45,827 nucleotides of DNA from Rhodobacterales bacterium (GCA_002746935.1 PDRW01000007.1:1-45827); one strand, 5' to 3'. Positions 27,507 through 35,682 are shown, numbered from the stretch's first letter. Numbers and translations are program-made. Notes: a model not told the origin generated them from the letters alone.

Positions 27507-29048
27507 CTATTCCGCGACCGGCAGGGCAACGAAGCGCGGGTCGCCCATGCGGCGGATGAGCAGCAGCATGGTTTCGCGGCCGCCATCGAGCGTGGCCGCC
27601 AGCTGGGCCTCGAAATCGGCGATGGTGCTCACGCGGGTCTGGGCGGCTTCCTCGATCACGTCACCGGCGCGCAGGCCCTTTTCCCAGGCGGGGGAGCTGT
27701 CGTCGATGTCGGTGATCACCAGGCCTTTGGCGTCGGCCTCGAGGCCAAGGCTGTCGCGCAGATCCGGGCTCATCTCGCTGAGCGACATGCCGAGCAGATC
27801 CTTCTGCTGCGGCTCGCCCATCGGCGCGTCCGGTCCGCTGTCTTCGCCCTCGTCATTCTGCTCCGCCTCGGCGGCCAGCGCATCCTCGCGCCGCTCCAGC
27901 GTGACCTTGAAGGTCTTGGTTTCGCCGTCGCGCAGCACCACCACGCGCACCGTGGTGCCCACCGGGGTTTCGCCGACGATGTTGACCAGATGCCGGGTGT
28001 CCCGGATCTCGACACCGTTGAAATTGACGATGATGTCATCCGCCTTGATGCCGGCAGTCATCGCCGGGCCTTTCGGAAGATCCGACACCAGCGCCCCGAC
28101 GGGGCTGTCGAGCCCGCGCTCCGCTGCAAGCTCTTCGCTCACATCGCTGATCCGCACGCCGAGCCAGCCGCGGCGGGTCTCGCCGAATTCCTTGAGCTGG
28201 TCGATCACCTTGACCACCACGTTCGAGGCCATCGAAAAGCCGATGCCGATGGAGCCGCCCGACGGCGACAGGATCGCGGTGTTCACGCCGATCACCTGAC
28301 CGTCCATGTTGAACAGCGGCCCGCCGGAATTGCCACGGTTGATCGCGGCGTCGGTCTGGATGAAATCGTCATAGGTGCCGGAAAGCTCGCGGCCGCGCGC
28401 CGAAACGATGCCGGCGGAAACCGAGAACCCCTGCCCCAGCGGGTTGCCCACGGCCATCACCCAGTCGCCCACCCGCGCGGCATCGGAATCGCCGAAGCTC
28501 ACATAGGGCAGCGGCTTGTCGGTCTCGACCTTGAGCAGCGCGATATCGGTGGTCGGGTCGCTGCCGACGCGGGTCGCCTCAAGGGTGCCGAAGCCGTCGT
28601 AGAACTCGATCATGATCTCGTCGGCATCTTCGATCACATGGTGGTTGGTGACGATGTAGCCGTCTTCCGAGATCACGAAGCCGGAGCCCAGCGCGTTGGA
28701 CCGGTGGGTCAGCGGCGCGCCGTCTTCGCCCTCTTCGCCGCGCCGCTCATGATCGAAGAAATCGCGGAACAGATCTTCCAGCGGCGAGCCTTCGGGGAGC
28801 ATGTCACGCGGGCCTGTGCCCTGGGCGATCAGCGTGGCGGTGGTGATGTTGACCACCGCCGGGCTGACGCTCTCGGCGAGGTCGGCAAAGCTCTCGGGCG
28901 TGCCGCGCGCGAAGGCCGCCGTGCCGGAGGCGACAAGAACCACCAGCGTGGCCGCCAGCGCCATCAGCCTGCGGCGCGGCTGCGCCTGCGGGACCGGCGG
29001 GGCAAATGCCCCGGCTTCGGGAATGGGAATCGGACGAAACTCTGCCAT
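27507..29048 (-). CDS. Do-family periplasmic serine protease (DegP/HtrA type)
   Basis: The product is 513 residues. A short cytosolic Pro-rich tail and a signal/anchor helix (about 27-47) precede a trypsin-like domain with the triad His137 (TNHHVIED), Asp168 (DPTTDIALL) and Ser241 (NRGNSGGPLF). Two PDZ domains follow (about 300-395 and 425-510). It works as a periplasmic protease/chaperone for misfolded envelope proteins. The ATG at 29048 has AGGAGG eight bases upstream; the longer open frame upstream reads through a minisatellite and is not coding. It is the last gene of the gor-hflK-hflC-DUF2065 series, a usual partner order. Confidence 0.95.
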   Translation of the reverse strand: MAEFRPIPIPEAGAFAPPVPQAQPRRRLMALAATLVVLVASGTAAFARGTPESFADLAESVSPAVVNITTATLIAQGTGPRDMLPEGSPLEDLFRDFFDHERRGEEGEDGAPLTHRSNALGSGFVISEDGYIVTNHHVIEDADEIMIEFYDGFGTLEATRVGSDPTTDIALLKVETDKPLPYVSFGDSDAARVGDWVMAVGNPLGQGFSVSAGIVSARGRELSGTYDDFIQTDAAINRGNSGGPLFNMDGQVIGVNTAILSPSGGSIGIGFSMASNVVVKVIDQLKEFGETRRGWLGVRISDVSEELAAERGLDSPVGALVSDLPKGPAMTAGIKADDIIVNFNGVEIRDTRHLVNIVGETPVGTTVRVVVLRDGETKTFKVTLERREDALAAEAEQNDEGEDSGPDAPMGEPQQKDLLGMSLSEMSPDLRDSLGLEADAKGLVITDIDDSSPAWEKGLRAGDVIEEAAQTRVSTIADFEAQLAATLDGGRETMLLLIRRMGDPRFVALPVAE

Positions 29049-29244
29049 CAATGCGGCCTCCTGTAACTTGAAAGGGGTATCAAACCCTTGGCGATGAACA
29101 TGGAGCCGGGGTGGCCGCGATGCAACGCTCAGGCAATCGCATCCTGTCACAACGGCGTGTATTGGGCAGGGTTTCGCCGGGACCGCGTGCTCAGGCCATT
29201 TTCCCGGGGGCCGGCGCCAGGTGTTGGCCAGGCCCTGGAGACGG

Positions 29245-29321
29245 GCCGGGCACAGGCCGGGCACAGGCCGCGCACGGGCCGCGCACGGGCCGCGCACGGG
29301 CTGGGTACGGGCCGGGCACAG
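29245..29321. repeat. Seven tandem 11-bp repeats upstream of degP
   Basis: Units of GCCGGGCACAG or GCCGCGCACGG (one GCTGGGTACGG) repeat seven times without a break. They sit in the 344-bp gap (29049-29392) between the degP start and the DUF2065 stop, where no gene is seen. The 11-bp period, close to one helical turn, would put all units on one DNA face. On either strand the repeat translates to low-complexity Arg/Pro/Gly and is judged non-coding. Confidence 0.8.
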
Positions 29322-29392
29322 GCCGGGGCCGGCACGGGGTGGAAGGCACAGAGTGACGAAGCGGCCCCCGCGCCACCCCCGCGGCCCGGGCC

Positions 29393-29587
29393 TCACACCC
29401 CCAGCGCCGTGGCAAGCCAGACGAGCCCGACACCCAGCCCCACCGCCACCAGCCCGATGGCCCGGCGCTGTTCGCGGCTCAGGCTTGCCATCATCTCGAC
29501 CAGTTCATCGAGACGCGAAGGGGCCAGTGCGAACACCAGCCCCTCGATCACCAGCACCAGCCCAAGGCCGAGTGCGATCCAGCTCAT
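29393..29587 (-). CDS. DUF2065 (YjeT-like) small membrane protein
   Basis: The product is 64 residues. Two hydrophobic helices (3-22 and 43-62) flank a polar loop, SRLDELVEMMASLSREQRRAIG, which is the DUF2065 signature. Genes of this family regularly follow hflC, as here, and the start overlaps the hflC stop by four bases (ATGA). It is probably an accessory of the HflKC/FtsH membrane complex; the function is unproven. Confidence 0.9.
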   Translation of the reverse strand: MSWIALGLGLVLVIEGLVFALAPSRLDELVEMMASLSREQRRAIGLVAVGLGVGLVWLATALGV

Positions 29588-30678
29588 GGCAGGGTCTGCC
29601 CCGCGTTCGGCCCCGCGTTCGGCATCATGCCCTGCCCGGCGTTCGGAACCATACCCTGACCCAGGTTCGGCATCATGGCCTGCCCGGCCTCCGGCATCAT
29701 GGCCTGCCCGGCGTTCGGCATCATCCCTTGCCCGGCCTCCGGCATCACGACCTGCCCAGCGTTCGGCCCCGTGGCCTGCGCCGCGCTCGGCCCCGCGCTC
29801 GGCCCCGCGTTCGGCCCGCTGTCCGACTTCAGATAGTCGAAAAACTCGCTCTCCGGGGTGATGACCAGAGTGGAGTTTTCGCCCAGGAGGCTTTTTTCAT
29901 AGGCCGTAAGCGAGCGGTAGAAGGCAAAGAACTCCGGGTCGCGGCCGAAGGCCTCGGCGAAGATCGCATTGCGGCGGGCGTCGGCCTCGCCGCGGGTGAT
30001 CTCCGCCATCTTCTGGGCTTCCGACGTGGTTTCGACCACGGTCCGCTCGGCCTGGGCCCGCACCCGTTGTGCCGCTTCCTCACCGCGGGCGATCTCGTCG
30101 GCCGCCTCGCGTTCGCGCTCGGCGCTCATCCGCTCGAACGTGGCCTTGAGGTTCTGCACCGGCAGGTCGGCGCGCTTGATGCGCACGTCGACGATCTGCA
30201 CCCCCAGCGCCGCGGCCTGGGCGCGGGCCTGGTCGCGGATCTGGTTCATCAGCGCCACCCGGTCGGCCGACAGCACCGCCCCCGAGCTGACCCCGCCGAG
30301 CACCTTGTAGAGCTGCGCGTTGAGGATGCGTTCGAGCCGCTGGCGCGCGCCTTCGATGCCGGAGACCCCCACCGCGCGGCGGAAGGCCTTGGCATCAACG
30401 ATCCGCCAGCGGGCGAAGGCGTCGACCACCAGCCGGCGGTCGTCGGCGGGGGTCACTTCCAGCGGCTTGGTGTCGAGCGGCAGGATCCGGTCGTCGTATT
30501 TGGCGATTTCGTGCAGCACCGGCACCTTGAAATTGAGCCCGGGCTCCTTGATTTCCTGGGTGACTTCGCCAAACCACAGCCTGAGCGCGGTTTCGCGCTC
30601 GTCGACGATGTAGAAGCTGTTCAGCGCCACGACGAGGGCCACCACGGCGGCCGCGATGATGATCTGGGTCTTGCGCAT
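29584..30678 (-). CDS. hflC: HflC, SPFH-domain protease modulator with a Met-rich repeat tail
   Basis: The product is 364 residues. There is one N-terminal transmembrane helix (5-23), the SPFH/band-7 domain (about 24-200, FYIVDERETALRLWFGEV), and a coiled-coil (about 185-260). With HflK it forms a large membrane cage around FtsH, and these domains face the periplasm. The last 80 residues (285-364) are unusual: Gly-Pro-Asn-Ala units, then about six 8-residue repeats of the form MMP(N/E)AGQ(A/G). HflC proteins normally end near residue 290-300. The start shares one base with the hflK stop (TGATG). Confidence 0.95.
   Translation of the reverse strand: MRKTQIIIAAAVVALVVALNSFYIVDERETALRLWFGEVTQEIKEPGLNFKVPVLHEIAKYDDRILPLDTKPLEVTPADDRRLVVDAFARWRIVDAKAFRRAVGVSGIEGARQRLERILNAQLYKVLGGVSSGAVLSADRVALMNQIRDQARAQAAALGVQIVDVRIKRADLPVQNLKATFERMSAEREREAADEIARGEEAAQRVRAQAERTVVETTSEAQKMAEITRGEADARRNAIFAEAFGRDPEFFAFYRSLTAYEKSLLGENSTLVITPESEFFDYLKSDSGPNAGPSAGPSAAQATGPNAGQVVMPEAGQGMMPNAGQAMMPEAGQAMMPNLGQGMVPNAGQGMMPNAGPNAGQTLP
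29587..29826 (-). repeat. Repeat region encoding the HflC C-terminal tail
   Basis: Imperfect units of about 24 bp (reverse strand GGCCAGGC(C/G)ATGATGCCG and similar) encode the MMP(N/E)AGQ repeats; a shorter GGCCCGAGCGCGG-type unit encodes the GPSA/GPNA part. The reading frame is kept throughout. Confidence 0.75.
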
Positions 30679-31820
30679 CAGTTCTGTTCTCCGGACGCGG
30701 GGGTGCCGGTGCGGCCCCGTTGGATCTGGTCGAGCGGCAGGTAGGGCACCACGCCGGAGCCGGAGGCGCCGTCGTCGATGATGACCTTGTCCACGTTGCC
30801 GAACACGCGTTCCATGGTTTCGAGGTAGAGACGCTTGCGGGTCACGTCCCGGGCCTTGGCATATTCGTCGTAGACGGCGATGAAACGCGCCGCCTCACCC
30901 TCGGCCTCGTTGACCACCCGCGCCCGGTAGCCCTCGGCCTCCTCGAGCAGCTGCGCCGCCTTGCCGCGCGCCGCAGCGATCGCCCGGTTGGCATCGGCAT
31001 CGGCCAGTTTTTCCAGCGTGTCGCGGGTCTGTTCCGCGGCCTGAACCGCGCGGAAGGAATCGATCACTTCGGCCGGCGGGTCGGCGCGGTCGAAGTTGAC
31101 CCGGACGATGTTGACACCGGACTGGTAGCTGTCGAGCGTGCTCTGGATGAGTTCCTGCAATTCCTGGGCGATCACGCCGCGGTCGCGGTTGAGGATCGGG
31201 GCGAGCTCGGACCGGCCGACGATCTCGCGCATCGCCGATTCGGACACCGCGGTGATGGTGTCGACCGGCTCGGCGAGGTTGTAGACGAATTTCTCGATGT
31301 CGCCGATGTTCCAGACCACCTGGAAATCAATGTCGACGATGTTTTCATCGCCGGTGAGCATCAGCCCTTCATTGGCACCGGTGCCGATGTCGATCGGGTT
31401 TTCGCGGGTCACCGGATAGACTTCGTAAGTGACAAAGGGCCAGGGGGCGAAGTTGAGCCCCTCCGTGCCCACACCCGCGCGTTTGCCGAACAGGAGCTCG
31501 ACCGATTGTTCGGAGGTGTCGACCCGGTAGAAGCTCGCCAGCAGCCAGGCCGCGACCACCGCCAGAACCACCAGCGCGATGCCGCCACGCCCGAGGTTGC
31601 CCGGGGGGAAGCCGTCCTCGCCGCCGCCGCGCTTCCGGCCCGCCTTGCCGCCCATCAGCACGCGCAACTGCTCCTGGCCCCTGCGCATGAGATCGTCGAT
31701 CTCGGGGATCTGCGGCCCCTCCGGGCCGCTGCCGTTCGGACGCTTGCCGCCGCCGCGCCCGTCCCCGTTGCCGCCGGAGCCGTTGCCGCCGCCCCAGGGC
31801 CCGCCATTGTCACTGGCCAT
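30678..31820 (-). CDS. hflK: HflK, SPFH-domain FtsH modulator
   Basis: The product is 380 residues. A Gly/Asn-rich cytosolic tail (1-35) is followed by IPEIDDLMRRGQEQLRVLMGG, a transmembrane helix (about 77-95, GIALVVLAVVAAWLLASFY), the SPFH domain (about 97-265) and a coiled-coil rich in Ala/Glu/Arg. It is the HflC partner in regulating FtsH proteolysis. GAGGA lies seven bases before the ATG at 31820. Confidence 0.96.
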   Translation of the reverse strand: MASDNGGPWGGGNGSGGNGDGRGGGKRPNGSGPEGPQIPEIDDLMRRGQEQLRVLMGGKAGRKRGGGEDGFPPGNLGRGGIALVVLAVVAAWLLASFYRVDTSEQSVELLFGKRAGVGTEGLNFAPWPFVTYEVYPVTRENPIDIGTGANEGLMLTGDENIVDIDFQVVWNIGDIEKFVYNLAEPVDTITAVSESAMREIVGRSELAPILNRDRGVIAQELQELIQSTLDSYQSGVNIVRVNFDRADPPAEVIDSFRAVQAAEQTRDTLEKLADADANRAIAAARGKAAQLLEEAEGYRARVVNEAEGEAARFIAVYDEYAKARDVTRKRLYLETMERVFGNVDKVIIDDGASGSGVVPYLPLDQIQRGRTGTPASGEQN

Positions 31821-31926
31821 CAGGTATTCCTCTCTCGTCTCTGTCGGGACATCGGCCCAGATGTGGCCCCGCCCCGGGAAGATTTCAACCGCCCGCCCGC
31901 CGGAGCACGGATCATTCCCGGCGCGG

Positions 31927-33315
31927 TCAGTGGCTCCGGACCGGGGTTTTCATCAGCACGATTTCTTCCGCCATGGTCGGATGCACCGCCACGGTACGGT
32001 CGAAATCGGCCTTGGTGGCGCCCATCTTGATCGCCACGGCGGCGAGCTGGATCATCTCGCCGGCGCCATCGGCGACGATATGGCAGCCGAGCACCTTGTC
32101 GGTGGCTTTCGACACCACCAGCTTGAACAGCACCCGTTCGGCGGCGCCGATGAAGCTCTTCTGCATCGGCCGGAAGGCGGCGCAATAGACGTCCACCGGC
32201 TCGACTTCGCGCGCCGCCTCCTCGGTGAGGCCGATGCAGCCGTATTCCGGCCGGGTGAAGACGGCGCTGGGCACAAGCGCGTGGTCGGGCTTGGTGGGGG
32301 TGCCGTTGAACACGGTCTCGACAAAGGCCATGGCCTCGCGGATCGCCACCGGGGTGAGCTGGATGCGGTTGGTCACATCGCCCACCGCATGGACCGAGGG
32401 CACCGAGGTCTGGCCGTAATCGTCGACCACCACTTCGCCCCAGCGGCCGAGTTTCACCCCCGCCTCTTCGAGCCCCATGGAGGCGGTCTTGGGGTGGCGG
32501 CCGGTGGCGTAGAGCACCTGATCGAACAGGTCTTCACGCCCGTCGGTGCCCTTGACCCAGATCTGGCCGCCGCGCCGCTCCATCCGCTCCACCTCGGCGC
32601 CGACATGGAGGTCGACCCCGTGACCCCGGATGATCTCGGCCAGATGCCCGCGCACCTCGTCGTCGAAGCCGCGCAGGATCTGCGCGCCGCGATACCATTG
32701 CGCCACATGGGCGCCGAGGCCCCGGAAGATGGTGGCGAATTCGCAGGCGATATAGCCGCCACCGACGATCAGGATGCGTTCGGGGAAGCGTTCGAGCGAA
32801 AAGATGTCGTTCGAGGTGATGGCGAGGTCGCAGCCGTCGAAATGCGGCACATAAGGCGTGCCGCCCATCGCCAGCAGGATGTGTTTCGCGGTCAGCTCCT
32901 CGCCGGTGGAAAGCGCCACGGTATGCGGGTCTTTCAGGGTGGCGCGGGCATTGTATTCGGTCACCCCGGCGCGGGCGAGATTGCCACGGTAGATGCCTTC
33001 GAGCCGGTCAAGCTCGGCGGCGAGTTTGGGGCGGAAGCGGTCCCAGTCGAAGCGGCCGCCCTCGTAGTCCCAGCCATAGCCGCGGGCCTCTTCGACGGCG
33101 GGGCCGCAGGCGGAGGCGAAGACCATCAGCTTTTTCGGCACGCAGCCGCGGATCACGCAGGTGCCGCCCATGCGGTATTCCTCCGCCAGCGCCACCCTGG
33201 CGCCGGTCTCGGCCGCCACCCGGGTCGCGCGCACCCCGCCGGAGCCGCCCCCGATCACGAAGAGATCGTAGTCGAACGCATCGGGTCTCGGCGTGGCGGC
33301 GGTGTTTCCGGGCAT
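31927..33315 (-). CDS. gor: Glutathione-disulfide reductase
   Basis: The product is 462 residues. The FAD motif VIGGGSGGVRATRVAAE, the redox-active disulfide GGTCVIRGCVPKKL (Cys53/Cys58) and the NADPH motif IVGGGYIACEFATIF with downstream Arg residues (YRGAQILRGFDDEV) indicate a glutathione rather than a dihydrolipoamide enzyme. The C-terminal TVAVHPTMAEE carries the catalytic His-Glu pair. The start at 33315 (MPGNT) has AGGA eight bases upstream; an in-frame GTG at 33330 is possible. It heads the leftward series to hflK-hflC. Confidence 0.94.
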   Translation of the reverse strand: MPGNTAATPRPDAFDYDLFVIGGGSGGVRATRVAAETGARVALAEEYRMGGTCVIRGCVPKKLMVFASACGPAVEEARGYGWDYEGGRFDWDRFRPKLAAELDRLEGIYRGNLARAGVTEYNARATLKDPHTVALSTGEELTAKHILLAMGGTPYVPHFDGCDLAITSNDIFSLERFPERILIVGGGYIACEFATIFRGLGAHVAQWYRGAQILRGFDDEVRGHLAEIIRGHGVDLHVGAEVERMERRGGQIWVKGTDGREDLFDQVLYATGRHPKTASMGLEEAGVKLGRWGEVVVDDYGQTSVPSVHAVGDVTNRIQLTPVAIREAMAFVETVFNGTPTKPDHALVPSAVFTRPEYGCIGLTEEAAREVEPVDVYCAAFRPMQKSFIGAAERVLFKLVVSKATDKVLGCHIVADGAGEMIQLAAVAIKMGATKADFDRTVAVHPTMAEEIVLMKTPVRSH

Positions 33316-33467
33316 TCGGCTGATCCTCACATGTACGGTTTCCCGCGGATATGTAAGGAGTTTGGCCGGTCAGGGAAAGGGCGAAGCGGCCCGGGCGGAG
33401 AAGGCGCGCCGCCCGCTGGGGAGGCCGGCGGGCCAGGATCTGCGCGGCGAAAACCCCGGCCACCGCG

Positions 33468-33495
33468 GTTTGAGTCTTCTTGCAAGAAAACGGGG
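33468..33495 (+). repeat. Diverged GAGTCTTCTTGCAAGAAAA element, copy E
   Basis: GTTTGAGTCTTCTTGCAAGAAAACGGGG resembles copies A-D at most positions (GTTTGAGTnTT...CAAGAAAA.GGGG). It stands alone in the 553-bp region between gor and the dehydrogenase pseudogene, which otherwise holds a tandem repeat (33615) and an inverted repeat (33802). Confidence 0.4.
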
Positions 33496-33614
33496 CATTC
33501 CGGGGAGGCGGCCACGGGACCGCCAAAGGGGCAGCCGCGAACGCCGGCGTGCACCGGGCGGGGTGCCGGAGGACGCGGGCCGGACCGGGACGGAGATGAC
33601 CCGCGGCAACTGAC

Positions 33615-33661
33615 AGCCCCGTGACGCAGCCCCGTGACGCAGCCCCGTGACGCAGCCCCGT
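33615..33661. repeat. 13-bp tandem repeat, 3.6 copies
   Basis: The unit AGCCCCGTGACGC is repeated perfectly three times from 33615 and ends in a partial fourth. It lies in non-coding DNA. Confidence 0.8.
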
Positions 33662-33801
33662 CAAGCGTGCCCCCTGCCCCGGCCCCTGCCGTCCCCGCCC
33701 GGATGACACGGGCTTCGAAGACGCACCGCGCCGGCGGACGGATGCCGTCAGACATTGACATCGTGCGTGCGGTCCGAATTCCGGACCGGCACAGCCCGCG
33801 C

Positions 33802-33821
33802 ATATTGCCGTACAGCAATAT
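33802..33821. promoter_or_regulatory. Inverted repeat upstream of the dehydrogenase pseudogene
   Basis: ATATTGC (33802-33808) and GCAATAT (33815-33821) are perfect 7-bp arms around CGTACA. CCGTACA recurs at 33824-33830, 16 bp after the first copy. The position, 48-67 bp before the start codon, fits an operator; the regulator is unknown. Confidence 0.5.
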
Positions 33822-33868
33822 TTCCGTACAGTGGTATCTGCAAACGCATAGATACGAGGAGAGGAAGC

Positions 33869-34812
33869 ATGAAAGCGCTGGTATATGGCGGCCCCGGCAA
33901 GAAAGACTGGATCGAGAAGGACAAGCCCGGCATCGAGAAGCCGACCGATGTGATCGTCAGGATCACCAAGACGACGATCTGCGGCACCGACCTGCATATC
34001 CTGAAAGGCGACGTGCCGGCGGTGACCCCGGGGCGGACGCTGGGCCATGAGGGTGTCGGCGTGGTCGAAGAGGTCGGCGAGGCGGTGCGCAACTTCAAGA
34101 AGGGCGACCCGGTCCTGATTTCCTGCGTCACCTCCTGCGGCACCTGCCCGAACTGCAAGAAGCAGCTCTACGCCCATTGCGACGACGGCGGCTGGATCCT
34201 CGGCCACCTGATCGACGGCACCCAGGGCCGACGGGTCTGGAAATCGGCGTGCAATATGGCGGCGTCAAGCCCGGCGACACCGTGGCCATCGTCGGCGCGG
34301 GACCGGTGGGCATGTCGGTGCTGCTGACGGCGCAGTTCTACTCGCCCGGCCGGATCATCATGATCGACATGGACCCGGCGCGGCTCGAGCTGGCCAAGAC
34401 CTTCGGCGCCACCGACACGGTCGAGGTCGGCAAGGAAGATGCGGTTGCCAAGGTCATGGAAATGACCGGCGGCCAGGGCGTCGATGTCGCCATCGAGGCG
34501 GTCGGCGTTCCGGCGACCTTCGACGTCTGCCAGAAGATCGTGGCCAAGGGCGGCAACGTCGCCAACGTCGGCGTGCACGGCACCCCGGTCGAGCTGCATA
34601 TCGAGGATCTGTGGATCAAGAACATCAACATCTCGATGGGTCTGGTCTGCACCAACACCACGCCGATGCTGCTGAAAACCCTGCGTTCCGGCAAGGTCGA
34701 TCCGGCCCAGCTGGTGACTCACCGCTTCGCGCTCAACGACATCATGAACGCCTATGAGGTCTTCGGCAACGCGGCCCGTGAGAAGGCCATGAAGGTGATC
34801 CTCAAGGCGTAA
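33869..34812 (+). pseudogene. Zinc-dependent alcohol dehydrogenase, disrupted by an internal out-of-frame deletion
   Basis: The first frame (33869-34225) gives a normal medium-chain dehydrogenase N-terminus: catalytic zinc ligands in TTICGTDLH and LGHEGVG, structural zinc cluster CGTCPNCKKQLYAHC, ending at GGWILGHLIDGTQ. The second frame, one base off, resumes at 34228 with PTGLEIGVQYG and the NAD motif AIVGAGPVG, and runs to the normal end at 34812. Family members have about 32 further residues between DGTQ and the PTG segment, so about 94 bp seem deleted and the frame is lost. A strong ribosome site (GAGGAGAGGAAG) and a terminator (34872) remain. A sequencing or assembly fault cannot be excluded, though the missing segment makes a simple indel error unlikely. 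Confidence 0.85.
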
Positions 34813-34871
34813 GGTGCCGTTACGGCCGGGCCCAGGTGCCTCCGGCCGCAACCCGCGCTCTGCACCTTCTG

Positions 34872-34913
34872 CCGCCGCGGCCCCGTTTCCGGGGGTCGCG
34901 GCGGTTTTCGTTT
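34872..34913 (+). terminator. Rho-independent terminator after the dehydrogenase pseudogene
   Basis: CCGCCGCGGCCCC (34872-34884) pairs with GGGGGTCGCGGCGG (34891-34904; one G-T pair), followed by TTTTCGTTT. The remainder of the 421-bp gap to 35233 holds a palindrome at 35060 and AT-rich DNA around 35115, and should contain the promoter of the molybdoenzyme cluster. Confidence 0.85.
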
Positions 34914-35059
34914 GCACGCCCGGCCCCGTGGAGCAGCAGGCCGCACCGGGACCAAATGCGTCAATATGCCGCGCCCTGGAGGGGCGCATGAATTGCTGTC
35001 ATTTTGTCATGTCCGGGGGTCTGGTTTACATTGAAAATCAAGATATGTGTGGCGGGGTG

Positions 35060-35072
35060 TGCCAAATTGGCA
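35060..35072. promoter_or_regulatory. Palindrome TGCCAAATTGGCA before the molybdoenzyme cluster
   Basis: TGCCAA-A-TTGGCA is a perfect 6-bp inverted repeat, about 160 bp before the first gene. It is the best operator candidate for the cluster's regulator. A sigma54 box was looked for here; GG and GC dinucleotides nearby have the wrong spacing (10 or 13 bp rather than 12). Confidence 0.45.
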
Positions 35073-35233
35073 GAAGCTCCGGCCCGGCACCGCGGCCGTT
35101 AACGCCCTGCGGCGAAATAAAAAAAGGGCCACCGCCGTTCGGGATGCTATGATCCTGGAAGAACCGGGATTCTCCCTCGCTTCGCGGGAGGGGCCGGCTC
35201 GAAGGGCTAAGCCCAAGACGAAGGGAGACACAG

Positions 35234-35596
35234 TTGAAAAAGGCAGCTTTTCTTTGCTGTTTCCTGGCAACGTCGGTCCTGACCTGCGGGGTCGCGGCTG
35301 CCCAGGAAGAAGAAGTCGCAGATGCCGTTGCGGATACCGAAGAAGTCGCGGATGCCGGTGCAGTGTCCCGGGAACCGGACCTGTTCATTGCCGGTGTCAA
35401 GCCTTGGCTGAGGCCGGACACGGCGCCGCGACCGGTGGAATATGTGAAAAACGATCAATGGTATGTGGACGCGCTGACCGGCGTTTCGCAGCCCTACCCC
35501 AGAAGCCTGTACTTTCTCGAGGATCAGGGGGGGTGGTTCAATCCATTTACCATGCCAGGAATGACAGGCCCCTACGACATCCGGGGGCGTCACTAG
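35234..35596 (+). CDS. Small secreted protein of unknown function, first gene of the molybdoenzyme cluster
   Basis: The product is 120 residues. The start is TTG at 35234, well supported by AAGGGAG seven bases upstream and the resulting signal peptide MKKAAFLCCFLATSVL...GVAAAQ. The mature part starts with an acidic stretch (EEEVADAVADTEEVADAG) and continues with aromatic- and Pro-rich sequence (KPWLRPDTAPRPVEYV, NDQWYVDALTG), ending FTMPGMTGPYDIRGRH. It has no Cys after the signal peptide and no heme motif. I do not recognise a family. The position suggests a periplasmic accessory subunit or a substrate-side partner of the molybdoenzyme. Confidence 0.75.
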   Translation: MKKAAFLCCFLATSVLTCGVAAAQEEEVADAVADTEEVADAGAVSREPDLFIAGVKPWLRPDTAPRPVEYVKNDQWYVDALTGVSQPYPRSLYFLEDQGGWFNPFTMPGMTGPYDIRGRH

Positions 35597-35601
35597 TATT
35601 C

Positions 35602-35627
35602 GGCCCGCGGCGATGCTGCCGCGGGCC
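35602..35627 (+). terminator. Intergenic hairpin before the Met-rich gene
   Basis: GGCCCGCGGC (35602-35611) and GCCGCGGGCC (35618-35627) form a 10-bp perfect stem with a 6-nt loop, five bases after the stop of the first gene. There is no T-run, so it is more likely an RNA-stability or processing structure than a full terminator. Confidence 0.6.
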
Positions 35628-35682
35628 GGATTCCCACGGGTCCGAACGAACGGGCCTAAATGTATCTAAGGAGGAACTCTCA

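Noticed and set aside
29100-29390. Coding extension of the DegP-like protein upstream of 29048
   Set aside because: The open frame reads through an 11-bp minisatellite. The AGGAGG-supported ATG at 29048 yields the normal signal/anchor.
33615-33661. CRISPR-like array
   Set aside because: The 13-bp units are contiguous with no spacers. The same holds for the other tandem repeats (11349, 29245, 35770).
33869-34812. Programmed frameshift in the alcohol dehydrogenase
   Set aside because: About 32 conserved residues are missing at the frame change, which ribosomal slippage would not restore; no slippery heptamer or following structure is evident.
35040-35090. Possible sigma54 promoter before the molybdoenzyme cluster
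   Set aside because: TGGC-GGGGTG-TGCC and TTGGCAGAAGCTCCGGC have GG-to-GC distances of 10 and 13 rather than the required 12.
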